Shown here: piece after piece, positions 37,735-48,199 of the stretch
Layout: each line of letters begins with the position of its first letter
How positions within the stretch are numbered: position 1 is the stretch's first letter
NCBI RefSeq assembly: GCF_017308015.1
Contig: NZ_JAFKFW010000026.1
Coordinates: 1-64,000, forward strand
DNA length: 64,000 nt
Direction: 5' to 3'
DNA from: Allobosea sp.
GTDB lineage: Bacteria > Pseudomonadota > Alphaproteobacteria > Rhizobiales > Beijerinckiaceae
The notes under the pieces: model-generated
Databases searched by the model: none
Told to the model about the DNA's origin: nothing
The model's input: only the letters and a program-made list of their open reading frames with translations
Made by a program: the position numbers and the translations under genes

Positions 37735-37762
37735 TTGTGAGGTACGAAGGCGGCAGCTATAA
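37735..37762 (+). promoter_or_regulatory. candidate ndk promoter
   Basis: TTGTGA at 37735-37740 and CTATAA at 37757-37762 with a 16-base spacer, 45 bases before the ndk ATG. The hexamers resemble the alphaproteobacterial housekeeping sigma-factor consensus. Confidence 0.45.
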
Positions 37763-37807
37763 GCGCGCCGCATTTCCTTTTTCCGTACCTCTTCCAAGGA
37801 TCGATCG

Positions 37808-38230
37808 ATGGCTGTCCAGCGTACCTTCTCCATTCTCAAGCCCGATGCGACGAAGCGCAATCTCACCGGCGCGGTCAACGCGGTCATCGAGAAGGCTGGC
37901 CTGCGCATCGTCGCGCAGAAGCGCATCCAGATGACCAAGGCCCAGGCCGAGACCTTCTATGCCGTGCACTCGGCCCGCCCGTTCTTCGGCGAGCTCGTCG
38001 AGTTCATGACCTCCGGCCCGGTGGTCGTGCAGGTGCTGGAAGGCGAGGATGCCATCGCCAAGTACCGCGAAGTGATGGGCGCCACCAACCCGGCCAACGC
38101 TGCCGAGGGCACCGTCCGCAAGCTCTTCGCTCTTTCGGTCGGCGAGAACACCGTGCACGGCTCGGACGCGCCGGAGACCGCCGCGATCGAGATCGCGCAG
38201 TTCTTCTCGGGCAACGAGATCGTCGGCTGA
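37808..38230 (+). CDS. ndk: nucleoside diphosphate kinase
   Basis: 140 residues, the standard length. The active-site His is His117 in [34 protein letters not shown] and the KPD loop are typical. It transfers gamma-phosphate from ATP to other NDPs. It is monocistronic, with a promoter at 37735-37762 and a strong terminator just downstream. Confidence 0.98.
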   Translation: MAVQRTFSILKPDATKRNLTGAVNAVIEKAGLRIVAQKRIQMTKAQAETFYAVHSARPFFGELVEFMTSGPVVVQVLEGEDAIAKYREVMGATNPANAAEGTVRKLFALSVGENTVHGSDAPETAAIEIAQFFSGNEIVG

Positions 38231-38254
38231 TTTCAGCCACCTGCTGAATAAGCG

Positions 38255-38284
38255 AAAGGCGGGCCGGAAACCGGCCCGCCTTTT
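38255..38284. terminator. rho-independent terminator after ndk
   Basis: AAAGGCGGGCCGG / CCGGCCCGCCTTTT with a short AAA loop, starting 24 bases after the ndk stop. The A/T flanks allow use from the convergent MipA/OmpV gene as well. Confidence 0.85.
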
Positions 38285-38340
38285 CTTTTGCCTGTTGCGC
38301 GCCGTGGCGGGGCTGAGCCCCGTTTCGGCGCGGCGGCTCC

Positions 38341-39183
38341 TCAGAGCCCGAAGGAGTAGTTCGTTCCCGTGTCGAACGAATAGCTCGCCGACAGGCCGAA
38401 GGTGAACGAATCGCGCGAGCCGAACGGCCGGACGATCGGGGAGCGCGTCGCGTCGCCGACCAGGCGCTTGTACTCGACATAGGCCGTCGTCTTGAGCTGG
38501 TCGGACCAGTTATAGGTCACCTGCGCCAGGGCGCCGACCGAATGGACGCCGGCATTGTAGCGCTGCAGGAGGCCGCCCGTGCCGGGCATCGCACCACGGG
38601 TGCCGAAATAGGTCCGGATATAGTCGGCCGAAGCGATCCGCATGCGCGGGCCTACGCCGAGCGTCCAGCTGCCGACGGTGGAGAAGGCGTCGAGCTTGAA
38701 ATCGGCGACGACGCCGTCATGGGCGACGACGCCGCGGCGAAGGTCGACGCGGCCGCGCAGCCAGGAGGTCGGATAGAACTCGACGAAGCCGCCGAGCTCG
38801 GCCCCGAATTTGGTGGCGGGCACGGCGACCAGGGCGGGATTGACCTTGGCCGAGCGCTTCCAGAGCAGATCGCCCGAGAAGCCGATGCGCCAGCCCTGGC
38901 CTGAGAAGACACCGATGCTGAGCATTGCGTCGTCCTCGGCGCTCCACCACGTGCTCTTCAGGCCCTTGCCCAGCGAGATGATCGGGCGGGCCCGGAAGAC
39001 GTAATCGTCAGAGCCGGTATAGTCGGGCTGATAGCGCACGCCGGCACCCAGCGTGATGTACCAGTTCTGCGCCGACTGGGGCGAGGTCAGGGTCGAGTAG
39101 TCGCTCGACTGGGCCTGGGCTTGGCCCGGCAGCGACAGGGCGAGGCAGGCCGAAAGACCCGCCAGATACGCAACGCAACGCAT
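38341..39183 (-). CDS. MipA/OmpV family outer-membrane protein
   Basis: 280 residues from the ATG giving MRCVAYLAGL, with GGAGTTC upstream. A signal peptide ends near AQAQS. The mature protein has alternating beta-strand pattern, starting WYITLGAGVRYQPDYTGSDDY and ending in the aromatic FGLSASYSFDTGTNYSFGL typical of outer-membrane barrels. MipA/OmpV proteins are scaffold or porin-like. A TTAA-N7-TTAA box lies about 65 bases upstream of the start, suggesting CtrA control. Confidence 0.9.
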   Translation of the reverse strand: MRCVAYLAGLSACLALSLPGQAQAQSSDYSTLTSPQSAQNWYITLGAGVRYQPDYTGSDDYVFRARPIISLGKGLKSTWWSAEDDAMLSIGVFSGQGWRIGFSGDLLWKRSAKVNPALVAVPATKFGAELGGFVEFYPTSWLRGRVDLRRGVVAHDGVVADFKLDAFSTVGSWTLGVGPRMRIASADYIRTYFGTRGAMPGTGGLLQRYNAGVHSVGALAQVTYNWSDQLKTTAYVEYKRLVGDATRSPIVRPFGSRDSFTFGLSASYSFDTGTNYSFGL

Positions 39184-39245
39184 AATCCAGAACTCCGACG
39201 CTATGGCGTCTCCGATAGGCGATGCCCGCAATCTGGCGGACGAGG

Positions 39246-39260
39246 TTTAATGCGCGGTTA
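39246..39260. promoter_or_regulatory. candidate CtrA-binding site
   Basis: TTAA-N7-TTAA (TTAA at 39246-39249, seven bases, TTAA at 39257-39260), matching the full CtrA half-site spacing. It lies upstream of the outer-membrane protein gene, a class of gene often controlled by CtrA in alphaproteobacteria. Confidence 0.4.
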
Positions 39261-39555
39261 AGGTTCCCATTTCGTTATCCTGAGGGATATCAATGCATTA
39301 AGGTTGGAGCCCCGTGAGCGAAGGGGGCGTCGCAGTATCCCTCCCGCGTTCCCCGTGATTTTACAGGAGCTTCCGACGCGGCGCCGCTGCCTGGAGCGGA
39401 GCGCGTCCGGCAGCCTTTCGGAGGGCGAATATGGCGGGAGGCAGCGTGTGGCCATGCGCCCCGGCAGTTCGATTACCGCGTGTTAATCGATGGTGGGGAG
39501 AATGATCGCGCGGCCGGAGATGATGGTCGTAGGCACTCCAGAAGGGGCGGCGATC
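39261..39555. other. intergenic region
   Basis: Several short frames cross this stretch, but none has a convincing start or domain. I see nothing recognisable beyond scattered TTAA boxes. Confidence 0.3.
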
Positions 39556-39633
39556 ATGGAATTGGCGATCCTCTGGCTGCTCTGCGCAGCCGTGTTCCTC
39601 GAACTGGCCGAGAGCGCCCCCGAGATCGACTAG
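39556..39633 (+). CDS. possible 25-aa hydrophobic peptide
   Basis: 25 codons (MELAILWLLCAAVFLELAESAPEID) preceded by GAAGGGG at a distance of eight bases. Mostly one membrane-spanning stretch with an acidic tail. Its stop overlaps the end of the next opposite-strand small gene by four bases. Weak evidence. Confidence 0.25.
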   Translation: MELAILWLLCAAVFLELAESAPEID

Positions 39634-39797
39634 CTCTCGCCCAGGATCAACCAGGCCGCCCAACCCAGGAAGACGATCCAGGCTGCCATGGTGATGGTGA
39701 TAGCGCTCATGAGCAGCAGGCTCATGAGCTTGCTTCCGGGCTTTTCCGCGTCCTTGGGGAGGCCGGAAGCCGGGGACTGCCGTTCGAGATCGTCCAT
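39630..39797 (-). CDS. small single-TM hypothetical protein, 55 aa
   Basis: 55 residues if started at the ATG giving MDDLERQSPAS; a GTG five codons upstream is an alternative. A hydrophilic N-terminus of about 25 residues is followed by one clear membrane segment (LLLMSAITITMAAWIVFLGWAAWLIL). No strong ribosome-binding site is seen for either start. Unknown family. Confidence 0.45.
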   Translation of the reverse strand: MDDLERQSPASGLPKDAEKPGSKLMSLLLMSAITITMAAWIVFLGWAAWLILGES

Positions 39798-39812
39798 CAC
39801 ATCGCGCCACAC

Positions 39813-40166
39813 TAATCAGGTGCCAGGGCGCCGCTGCGCGCCAGGCGGTTCGCAAGAGGCTCGGCTCGGGCGGGAGGAGCCGTACGGCTCCCGCTTTTTC
39901 TCGAGCTCCCCGCATTGACGGTGCCGGGAGGCGGCGGGCAACTCCCAAATGGGTATGGTTGGACGGGGCGGGGCGCCGGGTTGGCTTTCCGCTGCTTGGG
40001 CGCCGACGGGCGTGGTCGATCTGGCGCAGTGGACGCACCGCCGATGAAATCGGCAGTCTGGCCATGGTGCGCCTCTTGACCTCGGCGCCGCTCTATGACC
40101 ATGCCGGGATACGGGCTCGGCATCGTGGTCTTCGCTGCGCTCCGTTCTCGAAGGACAGGCGGAATC
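39813..40166. other. intergenic region
   Basis: About 350 bp with only Arg/Pro-rich shadow frames. No recognised RNA, repeat or promoter. Upstream of the secreted protein at 40167. Confidence 0.3.
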
Positions 40167-40529
40167 ATGAAGATGCGGCGGATGGGTGCGGTCGTTCTGG
40201 CCGGTGGACTGTCGATTCTGGCGAGCGTCTCGGCCTATGCCGCGAGCAGCTCGACGACCCTGCCGCCCCCCGACCCGACGGCGAAGAACCTCACCCCTTA
40301 CATGATCCAGTTGCGTGCTTTCGATGCCTGCCTGATCACGCAGTCGCAGCTTCTCGGTACGACGCGCGAGGCGGTTCACAGCCCCTGCAGCTGCTACGCC
40401 AAGGGCACGGTCGGCGCGATGACCAAGGACGAAATCCAGGCTTTCCGCGACACCGGCTATTTCAATGACTCGGCACGCCAGAAGGGCCTGCAGTTTATCG
40501 ACCAGTGCAAGTTGAAGCGCCCGTTCTGA
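40167..40529 (+). CDS. secreted hypothetical protein, 120 aa
   Basis: 120 residues from the ATG giving MKMRRMGAVVLAGG. A signal peptide ends at about residue 26 (SAYAAS). The mature domain has a Pro-rich start (TLPPPDPTAK), then two helices (LTPYMIQLRAFDACLITQSQ) and CSCYAKGTVGAMTKDEIQAF...IDQCKLKRPF. Four Cys (DAC, PCSC, DQC) could form two disulfides in the periplasm. It resembles proteins annotated as hypothetical in Hyphomicrobiales. No known domain. Confidence 0.75.
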   Translation: MKMRRMGAVVLAGGLSILASVSAYAASSSTTLPPPDPTAKNLTPYMIQLRAFDACLITQSQLLGTTREAVHSPCSCYAKGTVGAMTKDEIQAFRDTGYFNDSARQKGLQFIDQCKLKRPF

Positions 40530-40582
40530 GCAGGCTGCCGTGCCGGCCTAGCGGCGCGGCCGCGCTCGACAAGCACGCCTTG

Positions 40583-40614
40583 CTGCTGACAGACTGCTGA
40601 CAGAAACTGTCAGC
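40583..40614. promoter_or_regulatory. candidate operator for the WYL regulator
   Basis: The block CTGCTGACAG occurs twice in tandem (40583-40592 and 40594-40603), 11 bases apart, and the second copy forms a perfect inverted repeat GCTGACAG-AAA-CTGTCAGC (40596-40614). It lies 100 bp upstream of the regulator gene. Helically phased repeats suggest cooperative binding, probably autoregulation. Confidence 0.5.
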
Positions 40615-40715
40615 GCGGCTGAGCCATTCTGCCGCAGTTCCAGATCATCGCCCGTTCGATCGTTTCGGTCGAACGGCATGGGTGCTGGACTGGAGACGAG
40701 TGGGGAGACGCCGCC

Positions 40716-41474
40716 GTGCAGCGCGCTGAACGATTGCTCGACATGATCCAGAGCCTGCGTCGTCGCAGGCGCCCCGTGACGGCTGAGACGCTGGCCTCGG
40801 AGCTCGACGTCTCCGTGCGCACGGTCTATCGCGATATCGGCGCGCTGGTGCGTCAGGGCGTGCCTGTGCGCGGCGAGGCCGGCATCGGCTATGTGCTCGA
40901 TGCGGGCTTCGACCTGCCGCCGTTGATGCTCTCGCCCGACGAGATCGAGGCCGTGCTGGTCGGCATGCGTTGGCTGAGCGAGCGGGCGGATCCGGTTCTG
41001 GCTCGTGCCGCCGAGGATGTCGTCAGCAAGGTCGCGGCGGTTCTGCCGCCTCATTTGCGGCCGATTCTGCTCGACGGCGCCCTGTTCGCGGCGTCCCATC
41101 CGGGCGATGTGCCGGCCGATCAGGTCGATGTCGCGGCCGTGCGCGCCGCTATCCGTAACGGGCGCAAGCTTTCGATCCAGTACAGCGACGAGAGCGGCCA
41201 TGCGACGCAACGCATGATCTGGCCGATCGGCATGACCTTCTACGAGCGCGTGCGGATAGTCATCGCCTGGTGCGAGCTCAGGCAGGCCTTCCGCCATTTC
41301 CGCACCGACCGCCTGACCGGTCTCGTCGCGCTGGAGGAGCGTTACCCCGCCCGCCGGGCCGATCTCTTCCGCCGCTGGCAGAAGGAGGAGGAGAGGGCGA
41401 AGGAGGAATGGGAGCGCTGCAAGCGCGAGGGCGGCGGTCTGCCGGCGAGCGCCGAAGGCAGTGTAGCGGCCTAG
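40716..41474 (+). CDS. YafY/WYL-type transcriptional regulator
   Basis: 252 residues from the GTG at 40716. The N-terminal helix-turn-helix is clear (PVTAETLASELDVSVRTVYRDIGALVRQGVPV). The WYL-type ligand domain follows with RKLSIQYSDESG and IWPIGMTFYERVRIVIAWCELR..FRHFRTDRL. The last 35 residues are a charged Glu/Arg-rich tail. WYL regulators sense nucleic acids or small ligands and are often autoregulated. The repeat cluster at 40583-40614 could be its own operator. Confidence 0.88.
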   Translation: MQRAERLLDMIQSLRRRRRPVTAETLASELDVSVRTVYRDIGALVRQGVPVRGEAGIGYVLDAGFDLPPLMLSPDEIEAVLVGMRWLSERADPVLARAAEDVVSKVAAVLPPHLRPILLDGALFAASHPGDVPADQVDVAAVRAAIRNGRKLSIQYSDESGHATQRMIWPIGMTFYERVRIVIAWCELRQAFRHFRTDRLTGLVALEERYPARRADLFRRWQKEEERAKEEWERCKREGGGLPASAEGSVAA

Positions 41475-42090
41475 CGACGGATGACCACGCTGCCTTCGAG
41501 TTTTGCTCGACCCGAGGCAACCTCCGCCACCGCCGCCGGATAGAGCTTGTGCTCCTCGACGAGGACGCGTTTGGCCAGCGTCTCCTCGTCGTCGCCGGGC
41601 TGGACCGGCACCTTCGCCTGCAGGATCACCGGTCCGGCATCGAGTTCCGGCACGACGAAATGCACCGAGCAGCCATGTTCGGTGACCCCGGCTTCCAGCG
41701 CCTGCCGATGCGTATGCGTGCCCTTGAACAGGGGCAGCAGCGAGGGATGGATATTGATCATCCGCCCTTCCCAGCGCGCCACGAACCAGGGCGTCAGGAT
41801 GCGCATGAAGCCGGCGAGGACAAGCAGCTCGATCTGGTTGACGCGGAGTACTTCGTCGACCGCCCGCTCGAACGCCTCGCGATCCTTGCCGAAGGGGCGG
41901 TGATCGACCGTCGCCGTGGCGATGCCGAAGCCGCGTGCCCGGTCGAGCCCCGCGACATCGGGAATATTGGAGATGACGAGCGCGATCTCGGCAGGGTAGT
42001 CCGGTGCCTGCGCCGCTTCCGCCAGCGAGACCATGTTGGAGCCGCGCCCGGAGATCAGCACCCCGACGCGCTTGCGGGGAAGGGCGTCGC

Positions 42091-42094
<4 letters not shown>
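41471..42094 (-). CDS. purN: phosphoribosylglycinamide formyltransferase
   Basis: 207 residues. [12 protein letters not shown] at the start (phosphate loop), [26 protein letters not shown] with the catalytic Asn/His region and [14 protein letters not shown] with the Asp are all present. It formylates GAR using 10-formyl-THF in purine synthesis. It overlaps purM by four bases (ATGA), so the two are coupled. Confidence 0.97.
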
Positions 42095-43164
<1,070 letters not shown>

Positions 43165-43443
43165 TGCGTTTCGCCTTCCTTGCTGCTCGCGCGAGCGATA
43201 GGCAAGCGGGCCGCGGCTGGCAAGGCGTATGCAGACGCTTTGTTGGTTTCTCACAGACCAACCTGCGGCACCTCGGGCGGGCGGAGGGCGGCCCGGGATC
43301 CAAGCCGGGGCGCTTCGGCAGAGCCCCGGGCATGGCTCCGGGTCGGCGCGGCCTTGCCGCCTGTCCGGTTGAGCGCGCGGAAAAGCGATGCTGTGGCGGG
43401 CGTTCCTCTGGCGTCGTGCGGTGCTTTGGGCGAAGCTTCCGTC

Positions 43444-43974
43444 ATGACGATCCCCAACCTGATCACCATCGGCCGCCTGTTTCTGGTGCCGCTGGTCATC
43501 GTCATGATCGTCGGCGCGAACTGGCAGGTGGCCTTCATCCTCTTCGTCGTCGCAGGCATCTCGGATGCGGTCGACGGCTTCCTGGCCAAAAGCTGCGGCA
43601 TGGCGAGCGAACTCGGCGCCTGGCTCGATCCGGCCGCCGACAAGGCGCTCATCGTCTCGATCTACATTACGCTCGCGATCGTCGGCGCGATCCCGGTCTG
43701 GCTCGTCGTTCTCGTCGTCGCGCGCGACCTGATGATCGTGGCGGCGGTGATCCTGTCCTGGCTGCTCGACAAGCCCCTGACGATCGCGCCCATCGTCATC
43801 AGCAAGTTCAACACCGCCGCGCAGATCGGCTTCGCCGCGCTGGCCCTGGGTTCGCGCGCCTTCGGCATCGAACTCGGCGTGTTGGCACAGGCCTGTGAAC
43901 TCCTCGTCGCTCTGTTGACGGTCGCCTCGATGACGGCCTATCTCGCCTTCTGGCTGCGCCATATGGCAGGTTGA
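43444..43974 (+). CDS. CDP-alcohol phosphatidyltransferase family protein
   Basis: 176-residue membrane protein with about five to six TM segments. The CDP-alcohol motif reads [26 protein letters not shown], matching DGxxAR-x8-G-x3-D-x3-D with Lys in place of Arg. It is probably phosphatidylglycerophosphate synthase or a bacterial cardiolipin synthase-like enzyme. It lies in the conserved purM / phosphatidyltransferase / AI-2E transporter / hdaA / ppk gene order. The exact product cannot be settled from sequence. Confidence 0.88.
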   Translation: MTIPNLITIGRLFLVPLVIVMIVGANWQVAFILFVVAGISDAVDGFLAKSCGMASELGAWLDPAADKALIVSIYITLAIVGAIPVWLVVLVVARDLMIVAAVILSWLLDKPLTIAPIVISKFNTAAQIGFAALALGSRAFGIELGVLAQACELLVALLTVASMTAYLAFWLRHMAG

Positions 43975-44066
43975 CCGGGCTTTGTTCGCCATTGCGGCTT
44001 GGAACCGCGGGCCGTGATGCACATGTGTCTTGTCCTGCCGTTAGCAGACACGAGAGAGGCTGATCG

Positions 44067-45176
44067 ATGACGTTGCAGCGCCAGATCGGCTTCTGGGTCG
44101 CCTCCCTTCTCGTCTTCGTCCTGTTTCTCGTGGTGCTGCGGGACGTGCTCCTGCCCTTCATCGCGGCGCTGGCGCTGGCCTATCTGCTCGATCCGCTCGC
44201 CGACAGGCTGGAGCGCATGGGCATGAACCGGCTGGCCGCGACGATCGTCATCCTCGTCATCTTCCTGCTCATCTTCGTGCTGGGACTGGTGCTGCTGGCG
44301 CCCTTGCTCGGCCAGCAGCTCGCCGGGCTCGTCGCCCGCCTGCCGGGCGATGCCGCCAAATTGCAGGCGCTGCTGCTGGAAAAGGGCGCGCCCTGGCTGG
44401 AACGCTTCGGCGGCGCCGACCTGACCAAGGAAGCCCAGAACTCGCTCGGCAATCTGGTCGGCGACGGCATGAAATGGGTTGGCGGCCTGCTGCAGTCGCT
44501 CTGGAGCGGCGGCACCGCCATCGTCGGCGTGTTCTCGCTGCTGGTGCTGACGCCGGTCATCGCCTTCTACCTGCTGGTGGACTGGGATCGCATGGTTGCG
44601 ACGGTCGATAGCTGGCTGCCGCTCGATCATCGCGACACCATCCGCAGCCTGCTGCACGAGATGGACATGGCGATCGCAGGCTTCCTGCGCGGGCAGGCGC
44701 TGGTCTGCGTGCTGCTCGGCGGCTTCTACGCGATCGGGCTCAGCCTGATCGGCGTCAATTTCGGCGCGCTGATCGGCATCATCTCGGGCTTCCTGTCCTT
44801 CATTCCCTATGTCGGCTCCTTGACCGGGCTGGTGCTCTCGGTCGGCGTCGCGACAGTGCAGTTCTGGCCGGACTGGACCTGGCCGGTGGCGACTCTCGGC
44901 GTCTTCTTTGCCGGGCAGTTCCTCGAAGGGAACATCTTCCAGCCGAAATTCGTCGGCGATTCCATCGGCGTGCATCCGGTCTGGCTGATGTTCGCGCTGC
45001 TCGCCTTCGGTTCGCTGTTCGGCTTCGTCGGCCTGCTGCTGGCGGTGCCGCTCGCAGCTGTCATCGGCGTGCTCTGTCGCTTCGCCTTGCGGCAATATCT
45101 CGCCAGCAACCTTTATCATGGCGGCGATGCCACCCGCGCAGCGGCTGCGAAGGCGCGCATCGACGCCGACGCCTGA
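44067..45176 (+). CDS. AI-2E family transporter
   Basis: 369 residues with about seven to eight TM helices and a basic first loop. Conserved blocks: a long TM pair at the N-terminus, LPLDHRDTIRSLLHEMDMAIAGFLRGQ, and the C-terminal EGNIFQPKFVGDSIGVHPVW. These are PerM/AI-2E exporter-like signatures. The family exports varied solutes and the substrate here is unknown. It ends seven bases before the hdaA start. Confidence 0.9.
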   Translation: MTLQRQIGFWVASLLVFVLFLVVLRDVLLPFIAALALAYLLDPLADRLERMGMNRLAATIVILVIFLLIFVLGLVLLAPLLGQQLAGLVARLPGDAAKLQALLLEKGAPWLERFGGADLTKEAQNSLGNLVGDGMKWVGGLLQSLWSGGTAIVGVFSLLVLTPVIAFYLLVDWDRMVATVDSWLPLDHRDTIRSLLHEMDMAIAGFLRGQALVCVLLGGFYAIGLSLIGVNFGALIGIISGFLSFIPYVGSLTGLVLSVGVATVQFWPDWTWPVATLGVFFAGQFLEGNIFQPKFVGDSIGVHPVWLMFALLAFGSLFGFVGLLLAVPLAAVIGVLCRFALRQYLASNLYHGGDATRAAAAKARIDADA

Positions 45177-45183
45177 GCCGTCC

Positions 45184-45882
45184 ATGTCCGATGTCCCCCC
45201 GCGTCCGCGCCAGCTCGCCTTCGATCTGCCCGTCGACAGCCGCCATGGCGTCGAGGATTTTCTGGTCGGCGCCTCCAACGAGACCGCCTATGGCCTGATC
45301 GAGCGCTGGCCGGCCTGGCCGGAGGCCTGGCTGCGCCTGACCGGGCCTGAAGGCGCCGGCAAGACCCATCTTGCCGCGATCTGGGCCCGGGCCGCCCATG
45401 CCTGGACGATTTCCGCCAGGGAGTTGAACGAGGCTCAGGTGCCGCATCTCGTCTCCGGCGGCGCCCTGGTGATCGAGGACTGCGATGCCGGCGTCCTCGA
45501 CGAGCGCGCCCTGTTCCATCTGATGAACGCGATCAAGGCCCGCGGCGGCTCGCTGCTGCTGACGGCGCGAAGCGCGCCCGATCTCTGGGGCTTGAGCGTG
45601 CCGGATCTGTTGTCGCGTTTGAGGCTCGCCCCCGCTGCGACGATCGAGCCGCCGGATGACGGCCTGCTGCGGGCGCTGCTGGTCAAGCTCTTCATCGACC
45701 GCCAGCTCGTGGTCGATATCGCCGTTATCGATGCGCTCGCCATGCGGATGGAGCGCTCCTTCGCCGCGGCGCGGCAGGTGGTCGACCGGCTCGACAGGCT
45801 GGCGCTCGAACGCGGCCGCCGGGTGACGCGCCCGCTGGTTCAGGAAGCGCTTGCGGAACTGTTCCCGCAGGATTCGGCTTGA
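45184..45882 (+). CDS. hdaA: DnaA regulatory inactivator-like AAA protein (HdaA)
   Basis: 232 residues from the ATG giving MSDVPPRPRQLAFDLP, which follows a convincing context; a longer in-frame start would overlap the transporter gene. It begins with the clamp-binding-like QLAFDLP motif. AAA core: GPEGAGKTHLA (Walker A), GALVIEDCD (Walker B-like) and the C-terminal domain (LALERGRRVTRPLVQEALAELF) resembling DnaA domain III. It lacks the DNA-binding domain IV, the pattern of Hda/HdaA that promotes DnaA-ATP hydrolysis with the sliding clamp. Confidence 0.9.
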   Translation: MSDVPPRPRQLAFDLPVDSRHGVEDFLVGASNETAYGLIERWPAWPEAWLRLTGPEGAGKTHLAAIWARAAHAWTISARELNEAQVPHLVSGGALVIEDCDAGVLDERALFHLMNAIKARGGSLLLTARSAPDLWGLSVPDLLSRLRLAPAATIEPPDDGLLRALLVKLFIDRQLVVDIAVIDALAMRMERSFAAARQVVDRLDRLALERGRRVTRPLVQEALAELFPQDSA

Positions 45883-45926
45883 ACCCGGTCGAATCTGCGC
45901 AGGCCGCATGCTTCAAATCATGTCGC

Positions 45927-45944
45927 TTGTCATCGAACCGTCGC
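45927..45944. promoter_or_regulatory. weak candidate Pho box upstream of ppk
   Basis: TTGTCAT-CGAA-CCGTCGC: two seven-base direct repeats with 11-bp period, partly matching the PhoB consensus CTGTCAT-N4-CTGTCAT (the second half is diverged). It lies shortly upstream of ppk, a typical Pho regulon gene. Tentative. Confidence 0.25.
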
Positions 45945-45967
45945 ACTAGAATGGCTTCAACGGCAGC

Positions 45968-48199
45968 ATGAGCGGAAAGACGACCAGGACGCGAGTGAAG
46001 CGCATGACCCTCGACACGGTGATCGACGAGTCGGAGAAGCTCTCCAGCGAGGCTGATGCGGCGCCCCTGCGCCAGCAGCCCGAGCGTTTCATGAACCGCG
46101 AGCTCTCCTGGCTCCAGTTCAACCGTCGCGTCATGGAGGAAGCCTCGAATCGCAGCCACCCGCTGCTGGAGCAACTGCGCTTCCTCTCGATCTCGGCCAA
46201 CAACCTCGACGAATTCTTCATGGTCCGCGTCTCCGGCCTGCGCGAGCAGCTCAAGGCCGGTGTGGTCACCCGCAGCCAGGACGGCCTGACGCCGGCCGGC
46301 CAACTCGTCGCCATCGGGGAGGCGGTCGCGGCGCTGACCGCCGACCAGCAGGCGCGCTGGGCTGAACTCCGCCACGACCTGCACGAGAATCGCATCCACC
46401 TGCTCCGGCCGGCCGATATCGGCTCGCAGGACCGGATCTGGCTGGAGGATTACTTCCTCAACTACATCTTCCCGGTGCTGACGCCGCTGGCGATCGACCC
46501 GGCCCATCCGTTCCCCTTCATCCCCAATCTCGGTTTCACCATCGCGCTCGCGCTGGAACGCAAGAGCGACGGGCGCCAGCTCGACGCGCTGATCCGCGTG
46601 CCCACCAAGATCGACCGCTTCATCGAATTGCCGGATCTGGCGCGCGAGGGCCTGCATCGCTTCATCGCGCTCGATGACGCCGTCTCGCTGTTCATCAGCA
46701 AGCTCTTCCCAGGCTACGAGGTGAAGGGCGCCGGCTCCTTCCGCATCATCCGCGACTCCGATCTCGACATCGAGGAGGAGGCGGAGGACCTCGTCCGCGT
46801 CTTCGAGACCATGCTGAAACAGCGCCGGCTGGGCGTCGTCATCCGGCTCGAACTCTCGACCGGCATGCCCGACCATCTGCGCCGGATGATCGTGCGCGAG
46901 CTCAAGGTCGACAGCGACGAGGTCGTCGAGGTCAATGGCATGATCGGCCTGAACGAGCTCTCGCAGCTCGTCGGCGTCGATCGGCCGGACCTGAAGTTCA
47001 AGCCCTACAATGCCCGCTTCCCCGAGCGTATCCGCGAGCATGGTGGCGACTGTTTCGCCGCGATCCGCCAGAAGGACCTGCTCGTCCATCACCCCTATGA
47101 GAGCTTCGACGTCGTCGTGCAGTTCCTGCAGCAGGCGGCGCGCGACCCCAATGTCGTCGCGATCAAGCAGACGCTCTACCGCACCTCGGCGAACTCCCCG
47201 ATCGTCAAGGCGCTTACGGAAGCGGCGGAGGCCGGCAAGTCGGTCACCGCGCTGGTCGAGCTCAAGGCCCGCTTCGACGAGGAAGCGAATATCCGCTGGG
47301 CCAAGGAGATGGAACGCGCCGGCGTCCAGGTCGTCTACGGCTTCATCGAGCTCAAGACCCACGCCAAGCTGTCACTGGTCGTGCGCCGCGAGGCCGGTCA
47401 GCTCGTCAGCTACTGCCACATCGCGACCGGCAACTATCATCCGATCACGGCGCGCATCTACACCGACGTCTCCTTCTTCACGGCCGATCCGGTGATCGCG
47501 CAGGACGTCGCCCGCATCTTCAACTTCATCACCGGTTATGCCGAGCCAGCCGGGCTGGAGCGCATGGCGGTCTCGCCGACCAGCCTGAAGCAGCGCCTGC
47601 TCGCCGACATCGCCGAGGAGGTCGCCCATGTGAAGGCCGGTCGCAAGGGCGCAATCTGGGGCAAGTGCAACTCGCTGGTCGACCCTGAGATCATCGACGC
47701 GCTCTATGACGCGAGCCAGGCCGGCGTCGAGATCGATTTCGTCGTTCGCGGCATATGCTGCCTGAGGCCGGGCGTGCCCGGCCTCTCGGAGAATATCCGC
47801 GTCAAGTCGATCATCGGCCGCTTTCTGGAGCATACCCGCATCTACGCCTTCGGCGCCGGCCACGGCATGCCGTCGCCCAAGGCCAAGGTCTACATTTCCT
47901 CGGCCGATCTGATGCCGCGCAACCTCGATCGCCGCGTCGAGGCGCTGACGCCGATTCTGAACACGACTGTGCATCAGCAGTTGCTGGATCAGATCATGTT
48001 GGCCAACCTGCTCGACAACGAGCAGAGCTGGACGATATTGCCCGATGGCGGCTCGCGCCGCATTGTCCTCGCGCCGAACGAAGAGCCGTTCAATGCGCAT
48101 AAGTACTTCATGACGAACCCGAGTCTGTCCGGACGTGGAAAATCGCTCTCAAATTCGAGTCCCCGCTCCCTCTCGCGCCGAGGGGGACGCAAGGCCTGA
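45968..48199 (+). CDS. ppk1: polyphosphate kinase 1
   Basis: 743 residues. N-terminal [19 protein letters not shown], then the catalytic PLD-like domains with [13 protein letters not shown] and [19 protein letters not shown], which contain the phosphorylated and partner His residues. It polymerises ATP gamma-phosphate into polyphosphate. The ATG at 45968 and one at 46004 are both possible starts; neither has a good ribosome-binding site. The end overlaps the exopolyphosphatase gene by 65 bases. Confidence 0.95.
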   Translation: MSGKTTRTRVKRMTLDTVIDESEKLSSEADAAPLRQQPERFMNRELSWLQFNRRVMEEASNRSHPLLEQLRFLSISANNLDEFFMVRVSGLREQLKAGVVTRSQDGLTPAGQLVAIGEAVAALTADQQARWAELRHDLHENRIHLLRPADIGSQDRIWLEDYFLNYIFPVLTPLAIDPAHPFPFIPNLGFTIALALERKSDGRQLDALIRVPTKIDRFIELPDLAREGLHRFIALDDAVSLFISKLFPGYEVKGAGSFRIIRDSDLDIEEEAEDLVRVFETMLKQRRLGVVIRLELSTGMPDHLRRMIVRELKVDSDEVVEVNGMIGLNELSQLVGVDRPDLKFKPYNARFPERIREHGGDCFAAIRQKDLLVHHPYESFDVVVQFLQQAARDPNVVAIKQTLYRTSANSPIVKALTEAAEAGKSVTALVELKARFDEEANIRWAKEMERAGVQVVYGFIELKTHAKLSLVVRREAGQLVSYCHIATGNYHPITARIYTDVSFFTADPVIAQDVARIFNFITGYAEPAGLERMAVSPTSLKQRLLADIAEEVAHVKAGRKGAIWGKCNSLVDPEIIDALYDASQAGVEIDFVVRGICCLRPGVPGLSENIRVKSIIGRFLEHTRIYAFGAGHGMPSPKAKVYISSADLMPRNLDRRVEALTPILNTTVHQQLLDQIMLANLLDNEQSWTILPDGGSRRIVLAPNEEPFNAHKYFMTNPSLSGRGKSLSNSSPRSLSRRGGRKA

